Source: a virus. From it: 27,801 bases of DNA. Positions within the stretch are counted from its first letter, which is position 1. Each line of letters starts with the position of its first letter. The DNA is taken from IMG/VR virus record IMGVR_UViG_3300030106_004873, positions 1 to 27,801 of that record. The stretch is one strand, 5' to 3'. The translations under genes and the position numbers were made by a program. Positions 15,386 to 21,759 of this stretch are shown here, piece by piece. The notes under the pieces were generated by a model. That model worked only from the letters and a program-made list of their open reading frames with translations. It was not told where the DNA came from and made no database searches.

Positions 15386-16301
15386 TTAAAGCACCTTTCA
15401 AAAACGTAGTCCATTCGAACTTTTTTTTATTCCAATGATAAAATTTTTTATAAAATTTTTGTTGTTCATCTAAATGATCTTGAATAAAATCTTCGTGTAA
15501 GTAATTTGCAGCTGTTTTTATTGCAACTGCTGTGTCCTGAGCCATTTGTTCGTAATTAGTGGAATAACTAATATATACTGGCCACTCTGCACATGTTTCA
15601 TATAAAGCACCGAAGTTGTTCGTAATAACATGTACACCTGATGCTAATGCTTCTAATGCTGACACACATGAAGTTTCTTCAAAAATAGATGGGTAAACAA
15701 ACATATCATAATTTGGCATCACTTCTTTAATATACTCATGTGGTTTATAACCAATATAATTTACATTTGGTAATTGTTTAGCTTGATCGTAAAGAGGGTA
15801 AAAATCTTTGTCATTATCATCACTAAATTCACTTCCATATACTTTAGAAGATGAATAGACATCTAAGGTTATGTTAGGGTCTTTTATATCTTGCATAGCA
15901 AGTAATAAAACATTTAAACCTCGCCAAGGTGTGCAATGATGAATAATTTTAATTGGATCACCTTTTTTATAAATTTTTCTTTTAGGAAAAAAATCTAAAC
16001 CATTTTTTATAACAACTGATCTATCTGTTGGTATATCAAAATAATATCTGAATTTTTCATAGTTCCAATGACTATTAAAAACATACCAATCATACTCCTT
16101 ATGTCTATCCTTGTTTCTAAAAAATTCTTGTAAATTAGGTTGGTTGTATGCGTTCTTCTGCCAAAGTATATTTAATTTATTAGGGTCTAAAGGAACTTTA
16201 CCAGGTATAGAAGTACATATTTGAACTTGGTCTAATATATCTTTGGAAACATATTTTTGTAACATTTCCATTTGTAATTCAGTAGCACCTCTTGGTTTCA
16301 T
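15372..16301 (-). CDS. Glycosyltransferase, GT-B fold, GT4-like (309 aa), apparently lacking its first strand
   Basis: Retaining-type GT4-like glycosyltransferase. The C-terminal donor domain has IIHHCTPWRGL (119-129), YIGYKPHEYI (182-191) and the signature YPSIFEETSCVSALEALASG (203-222) with the E-x7-E pair E209/E217. The N-terminus begins abruptly at MKPRGATELQMEM, the glycine loop that normally follows the first beta strand. The eight in-frame codons just upstream (16302-16325) encode FKFYSAHD, just such a strand, but contain no ATG, GTG or TTG and are preceded by TAA. The gene as drawn starts at an ATG overlapping the stop of the 2OG gene (ATGA). Either the protein is truncated, initiation is unusual, or the sequence has an error. 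It overlaps the GT-A gene by 14 bases. Confidence 0.84.
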   Translation of the reverse strand: MKPRGATELQMEMLQKYVSKDILDQVQICTSIPGKVPLDPNKLNILWQKNAYNQPNLQEFFRNKDRHKEYDWYVFNSHWNYEKFRYYFDIPTDRSVVIKNGLDFFPKRKIYKKGDPIKIIHHCTPWRGLNVLLLAMQDIKDPNITLDVYSSSKVYGSEFSDDNDKDFYPLYDQAKQLPNVNYIGYKPHEYIKEVMPNYDMFVYPSIFEETSCVSALEALASGVHVITNNFGALYETCAEWPVYISYSTNYEQMAQDTAVAIKTAANYLHEDFIQDHLDEQQKFYKKFYHWNKKKFEWTTFLKGALNEKK

Positions 16302-16906
16302 ATCGTGAGCTGAGTAAAATTTAAATTATTTATTTCTCCCTTTACAAAAGTGTTAAATGCCAAAGATACTCTATCTTTGTTAGATTTATTAGTTGGCACT
16401 CTATGTTTTATATGAGAAGGAAAGAGAAGTAAAGTGCCTTTCTTAGTTTTAAAATAGGCTTGTCTATAATTATATTCATTATGATTTTGTTGAAAATGAA
16501 ATAATTGTAAATTAGGATTTGTAAAAATAATTACGTTTTCTTCAATTGTTTCTAAATACATAACACCACTTAAAAAACTATTAGCATGATGATGTTCATG
16601 ATGGCTATGACCAGGCTTGCTTGTTGATATCCAAGACTCTGTAATATAGATTTGATTATTGTTTGATGTTGGCGATATTATATTTCTTAAATAACTGTTA
16701 ATTTTATCTTTAACAAAATTTTTAATTCTTAAAAGTTTTGGATTATTTAAAACAAAAGAATCATATGTAACATTGTTACATACCGCTAAACTAGACTCTT
16801 TTTTATATTCTTGGATACAATTTTTTTCTTCTTCTGTAAAATCGCTATCTAAAACACTTGTTTGAATGATCGTAGGAAATACTTTTAATATTTCATCATT
16901 ACTCAT
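16298..16906 (-). CDS. 2OG-Fe(II) oxygenase, phage type with HxH-x-N-S motif (202 aa)
   Basis: Putative Fe(II)/2OG dioxygenase of the family best known from cyanophages and other marine phages (Pfam 2OG-FeII_Oxy_5-like). The start KVFPTIIQTSVLD is typical. The core is ITESWISTSKPGHSHHEHHH (88-107) followed by ANSFLSGVMYLE, with H105/H107 as likely iron ligands in the H-x-H-x-N-S pattern. The distal part is GTLLLFPSHIKHRV (H168) and NKDRVSLAFNTFV (R179 for 2OG). It is encoded one base after a small basic/acidic protein (TAATG) and directly before two glycosyltransferases (ATGA), so it may modify a sugar or a glycoprotein made by that cassette. The hydroxylation substrate is unknown. Confidence 0.82.
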   Translation of the reverse strand: MSNDEILKVFPTIIQTSVLDSDFTEEEKNCIQEYKKESSLAVCNNVTYDSFVLNNPKLLRIKNFVKDKINSYLRNIISPTSNNNQIYITESWISTSKPGHSHHEHHHANSFLSGVMYLETIEENVIIFTNPNLQLFHFQQNHNEYNYRQAYFKTKKGTLLLFPSHIKHRVPTNKSNKDRVSLAFNTFVKGEINNLNFTQLTI

Positions 16907-17103
16907 TATTTTTTTGTGTGAGCTTCAATGTTTACTCTAGTTACTTTAATTTCTAAATCCTGTCTAAAATCATCGTTTGTTGTATCAGTATTTGGATCTG
17001 CAACATCAGCATCAAATTCTTCTTTACTAGCATAAACTTTTCCTGTTCGCTTATGTTTTATAATTTCTTTTGCTTCAGCAGGTATTTTAGGTAAATCACT
17101 CAT
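16906..17103 (-). CDS. Small conserved marine-phage protein (65 aa)
   Basis: Short protein opening LPKIPAEAKEIIKHKRTGKV, followed by a YASKEEFDADV segment and a charged C-terminus ending HTKK. The combination of a helix, an I-x-H-K-x-T-G-K-x-Y strand and an Asp-rich loop recurs, as I recall, in small proteins near the tail genes of marine phages; no function is known to me. GGGAG lies eight bases before the ATG. The stop shares one base with the oxygenase start (TAATG), and the gene lies two bases after the small basic protein gene, so it belongs to a chain of coupled tiny genes. Confidence 0.75.
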   Translation of the reverse strand: MSDLPKIPAEAKEIIKHKRTGKVYASKEEFDADVADPNTDTTNDDFRQDLEIKVTRVNIEAHTKK

Positions 17104-17105
17104 AA

Positions 17106-17243
17106 TTATCTCCCTTGTTTTCTGTATTTCTTATACATCCTTTTTTCATTTTTATTAAGCCTTTTTTTATGTCTTCCAGGTCTTTTTTTTCTTGTTGAAC
17201 CCTTATATGTATTTACACCAAATAGTGGTTTTTTCTTAGCCAT
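17106..17243 (-). CDS. Very basic 45-aa protein
   Basis: A 45-codon gene starting MAKKKPLFGVNTYKGSTRKK; more than 45 percent of residues are Lys or Arg, including KRPGRHKKRLNK and KRMYKKYRKQGR. The composition suggests binding to DNA or RNA, either as a packaged protein or as a small virion component; no family is recognised. Support for coding: an AGGA five bases before the ATG, an 8-base overlap with the upstream gene end and a 2-base gap to the next gene, so it fills exactly what would otherwise be a 132-base hole. The run of eight A's could slip in sequencing, but the frame is intact as given. Confidence 0.72.
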   Translation of the reverse strand: MAKKKPLFGVNTYKGSTRKKRPGRHKKRLNKNEKRMYKKYRKQGR

Positions 17244-17577
17244 TTTCCTGCGATCTATCTATTTGTGCATAACTGACAATACCTTGTATCTCATTAGCTG
17301 TGCCAGCGGTCATTTTAAGGATATCACTTTCTTCTAGCACTAATGTTTCTTGTATTATATTTTCTACTGTATTTGCTGCTATCGCTTTTCGCCAAATAGA
17401 AAAAGTGGCAGAGGCAGAACTATCAGTAACTTGCACAGACAAATTGATTGGACCTGAAGATGAATTATCAACTTGTATTTGTTTTACTAAACATCTTGCA
17501 CCAGATGGTGATGTTAAAATACTTGTGGTATCTGTGGTTGTTAAATTTATTCCTGCGTTTTTATATTGAATTGTCAT
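17236..17577 (-). CDS. Small beta-rich virion-region protein (113 aa)
   Basis: No named family recognised. The protein is Ser/Thr/Asn-rich with alternating hydrophobic residues (ARCLVKQIQVDN; GPINLSVQVTDSSASATFSI; ETLVLEESDILKMTAG; EIQGIVSYAQID), a pattern of a beta sandwich as in virion decoration or tail accessory proteins. There is no signal peptide, membrane helix or catalytic motif. It starts at an ATG overlapping the stop of the 54-aa gene (ATGA) and ends 8 bases inside the basic 45-aa gene, so it is part of the coupled set downstream of the gp10/nozzle-like protein. A structural role is inferred from composition and location. Confidence 0.7.
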   Translation of the reverse strand: MTIQYKNAGINLTTTDTTSILTSPSGARCLVKQIQVDNSSSGPINLSVQVTDSSASATFSIWRKAIAANTVENIIQETLVLEESDILKMTAGTANEIQGIVSYAQIDRSQENG

Positions 17578-17738
17578 GATAAAAAGAAATTAAATGTGTC
17601 TTGTTCATTTTTTAACTCTTGTTGATAAGATGTATTTAACTTATCTTGCATTGTTCGTAAAGACTGGTTTATTTGTCTTTGATTCTCCTCTGCATATTCC
17701 GGTGATGGTTCTGGTATGATTATATCTATTCTTGCCAT
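17574..17738 (-). CDS. Small helical protein (54 aa) coupled to the tail gene
   Basis: A 54-codon gene beginning MARIDIIIPEPSPEYAEENQ, continuing with a Gln/Asn-rich amphipathic helix (SLRTMQDKLNTSYQQELKNE) and ending FFLS. The Pro-rich opening plus single helix resembles tiny proteins that follow the tail hub gene in marine phages, but the role is unknown; a chaperone or a minor virion component are possible. The evidence for coding is positional: its ATG uses the stop of the 716-aa gene (TAATG) and its TGA overlaps the ATG of the next gene (ATGA), leaving no gap on either side. Confidence 0.7.
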   Translation of the reverse strand: MARIDIIIPEPSPEYAEENQRQINQSLRTMQDKLNTSYQQELKNEQDTFNFFLS

Positions 17739-19888
17739 TATCTCATTCCATCTGGTTGCACATCAGCTCTAAAAGTACCATATCTCCAACTTTGATCAGT
17801 CGATGTGTTAGCTACTTTAATACTAGCAAACCTTGATCTAGCTCTAGTGTCTACTTTTTCTGTTGAACTATTAATAGTAAAAGGACCCAGAGGCGAGGAT
17901 GCTGATGTATCTGCCGGAAACCTTCGTAAGTTAATGGTGATTTGTGCGTCTCCAGTCAATACTTTAAAATCAGGTATAAATCTTTTAACACTCATAAAAA
18001 ATTGACCATCTCCACCTTGAGATAAATCAAAGTCTCCTGATTGAATAAATGCAGGTATGGCAGTTTTATTACCTAATGCATCTACCTGATTATTACCTAC
18101 TTCATGTTCATAAAATGTTGTTGATCCATTTATGTTAGTGACACCTTGCACTGTAGGAAATGTCGGTACACCTGTGGAATCATATTCTGTTGCATAGGGG
18201 TTGTCATATAAATTTGCATCCTGATATGTGGTTCTTGATAAAGACCCAGTAGTCCAAGTGCCTGATTGATAATTATAAGTTACACATCTGTCAATAAAAT
18301 CACTTCCTGATTTTGGATAAAACCAAACAATCTCTTCATATAAAGTGTAAAGCCCTGCGTAAACGGATTCACCATTTTGATAATTTATTCCTAAATTAGT
18401 GCCCTTAGTCGTAAAAACAAAATCCTCAACTAAACAAGGTAGTGCTTTTACGGTTCCGTCATAAACAAAAAAACCACCTGCTTCACCCATCCAATAAACT
18501 GCACCATTTACATATTTAATAGAGTGTTGACCTATTGCACCACAATTAGATCCAACTTGTCTCACAGAAAATATAAAAGGTGGCCCAACAAATTGAATTA
18601 CATAAGCAGCAGTGTTTGTTAACACAAAAGTGTAATCTTTACCTTTAACTGCTCCTACAATTTTTGTGCCTGAGTCTAATCTAAAAAAACCAGAAGTGTT
18701 AACTGAAGTAGGTGTATAATCGGTTATATCTTCTTGATCTGAAAATCTTATGAATAATTTATCTTGTGTGCCAGGTGTTCCAATAGTTGTTTCGGTTCCT
18801 AACATAAACAAATGTCTATCTCTATCTGATACCAATGACATTACTGATGCAGTTGGAGCATTAGAAATAACAGCAGCTCTTGTTGTGAGTGCATTTGGAT
18901 TTGTGTTAATAGGATTCCATGAAAAAGATTTTCCATTTTTAATTGTAGCTATAAGTTGTTCTCCAAAGTTATCCAAAGACCAAGATGCTGGATCTATTGA
19001 TAAAGTTTGTGATAAAGAGGCTTGACCCCACGCAGTGTAATATTCTACACCCGCACCACTAGAATGTGCAGACCTTGTCCCAGCCACTGCTCTGGTAATT
19101 CCAGTCAGCTGTGTTGTGGTCGTACCAGTGTAAGATATAAACTCAGCTCCAACTTTAATTGTTCCTGATGTTGGAAAACCTGTAGTTGATGCTAGTGTGA
19201 TTGAAGTTCCTGATCCGCCAGTTCCTGCAGTGTCATCATTAAGACCTCCGTTTAAAGTAGAAAAAACTTGTTGACCTCCACCCCATAAAGCTGTGCCCCA
19301 TCCAAATCCGTATGTTTGACTTAACGACCCAACTTTAACATAAGGATTTATTTCAGCAGAACCACTTGCTGCTACAGTTGTTCCTGCATTTGAGGCCATT
19401 GTAATTGTAAATGTATCACTTGTCGGTACAGTGATTACTTGAAAAGTGTTTGTCGTAAAATCTGCTGCTGTGTATCCCGCTCCCGTGGGAGGTGTTACAG
19501 AAGTAAATGTAAATAAATCTCCAGGCTCTAATGAGTGTGCTGGTTTATTTACGGTAACTGTTGGTGAAGTATTTGCAGTTGTAAAAGTGCAACCAGTTAG
19601 AGCGGACTCTAAAGGAGTAATATCATAAAAAGCTCCTTCATAATAAACAACTAACAATCTGTTAGTTCCGATTGCAATATATCTTCTACCATCTAAGTCT
19701 GCCCAAATAAATTGTTCTCTTGCTGCACCGACTAAAGTTCCATCAACAAGTTGTTCCCATCCACCAATTTTTTCAGGTAGACCATATCTAAATCTTACAA
19801 AGTCACCATCTATCCATTGACCCTCTGCTCCGGTAGCAGTAACTTGTTTATTAAAACCAGGTGCTATTTGTACGTTTGTTAAAGGCAT
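17738..19888 (-). CDS. Tail nozzle/hub protein, P22 gp10- or T7 gp12-like (716 aa)
   Basis: Large tail protein that probably closes the tail and retains packaged DNA. The N-terminus (IAPGFNKQVTATGAEGQWID then GDFVRFRYGLPEKIGGWEQL) is the recurring start of marine-phage proteins related to the P22 packaged-DNA stabilisation protein gp10. The body is Thr/Ser/Gly-rich beta structure, with an apparent inserted Thr-rich domain at about residues 100-170 (TVTVNKPAHSLEPGDLFTFT) and another at about 225-275 (TSITLASTTGFPTSGTIKVG). Beta-propeller-like blades follow (DRDRHLFMLGT; YVNGAVYWMGEAGGFFVYDG; EEIVWFYPKSGSDFIDRCVT). It lies in the tail region downstream of the oxygenase pair and upstream of several tiny coupled genes. 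The fold assignment is moderately secure; the exact tail position is inferred. Confidence 0.75.
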   Translation of the reverse strand: MPLTNVQIAPGFNKQVTATGAEGQWIDGDFVRFRYGLPEKIGGWEQLVDGTLVGAAREQFIWADLDGRRYIAIGTNRLLVVYYEGAFYDITPLESALTGCTFTTANTSPTVTVNKPAHSLEPGDLFTFTSVTPPTGAGYTAADFTTNTFQVITVPTSDTFTITMASNAGTTVAASGSAEINPYVKVGSLSQTYGFGWGTALWGGGQQVFSTLNGGLNDDTAGTGGSGTSITLASTTGFPTSGTIKVGAEFISYTGTTTTQLTGITRAVAGTRSAHSSGAGVEYYTAWGQASLSQTLSIDPASWSLDNFGEQLIATIKNGKSFSWNPINTNPNALTTRAAVISNAPTASVMSLVSDRDRHLFMLGTETTIGTPGTQDKLFIRFSDQEDITDYTPTSVNTSGFFRLDSGTKIVGAVKGKDYTFVLTNTAAYVIQFVGPPFIFSVRQVGSNCGAIGQHSIKYVNGAVYWMGEAGGFFVYDGTVKALPCLVEDFVFTTKGTNLGINYQNGESVYAGLYTLYEEIVWFYPKSGSDFIDRCVTYNYQSGTWTTGSLSRTTYQDANLYDNPYATEYDSTGVPTFPTVQGVTNINGSTTFYEHEVGNNQVDALGNKTAIPAFIQSGDFDLSQGGDGQFFMSVKRFIPDFKVLTGDAQITINLRRFPADTSASSPLGPFTINSSTEKVDTRARSRFASIKVANTSTDQSWRYGTFRADVQPDGMR

Positions 19889-19893
19889 ATGGT

Positions 19894-19902
19894 ATTATAG
19901 CA
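19894..19902 (-). promoter_or_regulatory. Candidate extended -10 promoter before the nozzle gene
   Basis: The 49-base gap upstream of the 716-aa tail gene contains TGCTATAAT, identical to the nonamer at 14483-14491. The -35 at 17 bases is poor (TTTATT), and TTGTCT stands at only 12 bases. TATAAT ends five bases before the ATG, so a transcript from here would be nearly leaderless; GGAG also lies upstream of it. Treat it as a weak candidate. Confidence 0.3.
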
Positions 19903-19937
19903 TCTCCAATTAGACAAATAAAGTATGGGTAAAATGA

Positions 19938-20156
19938 CTAAGTTTTATCTTTATAATTTAAGTCTGTAGATAAACCTTGAATTTCTTTTGGAAGTCTTTT
20001 GTTAATTTCAAATAAGCAAGTAAATAAAATATTTAATGAATTTCTTAATTTTCTAACATTCAAATGAAAAGTATTATTGTTTTTTTTAATTGAGTCAATC
20101 TCTTCATCAGACATTATAATATTTACACTACCGTCTTTTTCTTGTCGTACTTTCAT
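19938..20156 (-). CDS. Small protein of unknown function (72 aa)
   Basis: No family recognised. A short beta-type start (MKVRQEKDGSVNIIMSDEEI) is followed by a predicted amphipathic helix with hydrophobic positions spaced three to four apart (VRKLRNSLNILFTCLFEINK) and a charged tail. It is soluble by composition; the LNILFTCLF patch is too short for a membrane segment. The ATG overlaps the TGA-containing end of the upstream oxygenase gene by 4 bases (ATGA), so it is co-translated with it, and 49 bases separate it from the tail gene. It could be a dimerising helper of the oxygenase, but this is only a guess from coupling. Confidence 0.65.
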   Translation of the reverse strand: MKVRQEKDGSVNIIMSDEEIDSIKKNNNTFHLNVRKLRNSLNILFTCLFEINKRLPKEIQGLSTDLNYKDKT

Positions 20157-20704
20157 AATTTTGGTCCTCCAATTAAATTTCTTTTATCTTTATGAAACGC
20201 TTTATATTTACCATTTTTATCTACATAATGCAAAAAAAACTGTGCATGCCAATCACCCATAAAATTTTCTCTCCAGTGTGCATCCTCTATACCTAAGTAA
20301 ATTATTCCATCTCCTGGTTCAAGTTCTATTGATTTATCCTCTATAAATATAGGCCATTTAGTGCCGTCCCCTTGAACAAATATGGTACAACTTATTTCAC
20401 AAGATTCTCTATCTTTATGTTTTTCTAATTTTGCATTATGCGTATACATTCTCCAAAAAGAATAAGTAGGCAATAACTCTAATCCTGAATTTTGTTCTAT
20501 AATGTTTTGTTTATTTAACAATAAAGACTCTGTTAATGGATCAGCATAATAATAAGTATCATAAATAGGTGATTGTAATAAATCAAAGGAGTCTTTGTTA
20601 AATCTATGTTTCATTTTAAAATAATCCGTATAAATTTTTATTTCATTTTCATTTAAAATATTTTTTATAACTTTATATCTAAAATCTTGTTTTATCTTGC
20701 CCAT
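20153..20704 (-). CDS. 2OG-Fe(II) oxygenase-like protein (183 aa)
   Basis: Putative dioxygenase of a phage branch. The core strand-turn is SFWRMYTHNAKLEKHKDRES then CEISCTIFVQGD, with H96-x-D98 as iron ligands. The second half is IELEPGDGIIYLGIEDAHWR (H143) followed by GDWHAQFFLHYVD. The usual 2OG-binding arginine about ten residues after the distal His is not obvious: Q155 occupies a comparable place, and R145 is the only nearby Arg. It may therefore use another co-substrate geometry or be inactive. It overlaps the upstream oxygenase gene by 13 bases and the downstream 72-aa gene by 4, so the two oxygenases are translated together. Substrate unknown. Confidence 0.72.
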   Translation of the reverse strand: MGKIKQDFRYKVIKNILNENEIKIYTDYFKMKHRFNKDSFDLLQSPIYDTYYYADPLTESLLLNKQNIIEQNSGLELLPTYSFWRMYTHNAKLEKHKDRESCEISCTIFVQGDGTKWPIFIEDKSIELEPGDGIIYLGIEDAHWRENFMGDWHAQFFLHYVDKNGKYKAFHKDKRNLIGGPKL

Positions 20705-21261
20705 GATACTACTGAATATCTAACGCCTTTTGTAACTTTTGTAACTTCATGTGGATATAAAAAATTACTAGGCCATAGAATTAATTGATTTGGTTCCTTA
20801 TCTACCTCTAAAATTATGTTTTTTGAAACTGGGTCTCTAAATATTAAAGAGCCACCTTCGTAATCATTATTTAATAAATAAATTAAACTATAATTTCTAT
20901 GTGCACTTGCGCATGCATCTGTATGAATTTTGTAAAAATCGCCCTCTTTGTATTTCAAAGCGGTAATTGTTTCTATAATTGGTAAAGATACATTATCAAA
21001 CTTTTTGTTATATTCTTCTATAGCTTTTAAAAATGACCATTCAAAAAAATTAGCCCAATGAACATTAGTCATACTAGGAGATTTATTTGTAAAAAGCTGA
21101 TTATCAACAGAACGTATTTTTTTGTTTTTTATAGATTGACCTTTTGAGTTTAAAACACAAGCCTCCTCAAATTCTAATTTATTAAGATGCATGAGAATTG
21201 TAGAAACGGCTTCTAAATTTAGGAAATTTTTTAAAACACTTATTGCATCTTTTGTTTGCAT
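20692..21261 (-). CDS. Prolyl-4-hydroxylase-like 2OG-Fe(II) oxygenase (189 aa)
   Basis: The clearest dioxygenase of the window. All ligands are in canonical spacing: ALKYKEGDFYKIHTDACASA gives H113-x-D115, then YSLIYLLNNDYEGGSLIFRD is the conserved beta strand with the EGG turn, LILWPSNFLYPHEVTKVTKG gives H171, and VRYSVVSWAR gives R181 for 2-oxoglutarate. This is the P4Hc/PKHD-type pattern, so it probably hydroxylates a protein side chain, perhaps of a phage or host protein. It lies between the fibre-linked gene and a second oxygenase (13-base overlap). The ATG at 21261 has no clear SD. The function as hydroxylase is well supported; its target is not known. Confidence 0.9.
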   Translation of the reverse strand: MQTKDAISVLKNFLNLEAVSTILMHLNKLEFEEACVLNSKGQSIKNKKIRSVDNQLFTNKSPSMTNVHWANFFEWSFLKAIEEYNKKFDNVSLPIIETITALKYKEGDFYKIHTDACASAHRNYSLIYLLNNDYEGGSLIFRDPVSKNIILEVDKEPNQLILWPSNFLYPHEVTKVTKGVRYSVVSWAR

Positions 21262-21283
21262 AAGTGGTATCTATATAATATTT

Positions 21284-21748
21284 TTACTTTAATTGCAAAA
21301 CAGATAAATAAGTAATCCCTTTTGCTTCTATAACATCCTCAATACCTCTTGGATGAGGGTAGGTCAAATCATCAAAAGTTAATACTTTTATTGAATCTAT
21401 AAAACTTTGACAGGTAGCTAAATCATTAGATTTAGGATGACCTGCAATCCACGACTCTTTACCTTTAATTTCTTCATTCAAAAATTCTGTGACTTCATCA
21501 GCGTTAGCATATGTTTGGCTTGGGATGTCTGAATTTGAAAGGTCAAAAGTATTAATTAAAGTATAAGTGTCCCCTGACCATTGAACCATTTTCTTATTTT
21601 TTCTTATTTGATCAAATTCTTCAGTAGTTATTTCAAAAACTTTATAACAGTCTACAGCAAATTTTGATTTTGCAGAATCGTCAACAGCTAATCTAAGTTC
21701 AGCTCCTGGTGTATTTTCTTTATTTGGATCACATAATACGTATGCCAT
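21284..21748 (-). CDS. Protein following the tail fibre gene (154 aa), unknown function
   Basis: No named family recognised. The protein is acidic and mixed alpha/beta (MAYVLCDPNKENTPGAELRL; YKVFEITTEEFDQIRKNKKM; GDTYTLINTFDLSN; EVTEFLNEEIKG), without membrane or signal segments. Genes at this place, immediately downstream of a tail fibre, are often fibre-assembly chaperones or minor tail parts, which is the best guess. A good ribosome site (AGGAG, six bases before the ATG) and an 11-base gap to the fibre gene support coexpression. It precedes the two oxygenases by 22 bases, so it could also belong functionally with them. Confidence 0.68.
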   Translation of the reverse strand: MAYVLCDPNKENTPGAELRLAVDDSAKSKFAVDCYKVFEITTEEFDQIRKNKKMVQWSGDTYTLINTFDLSNSDIPSQTYANADEVTEFLNEEIKGKESWIAGHPKSNDLATCQSFIDSIKVLTFDDLTYPHPRGIEDVIEAKGITYLSVLQLK

Positions 21749-21759
21749 ATTTTTACTCC

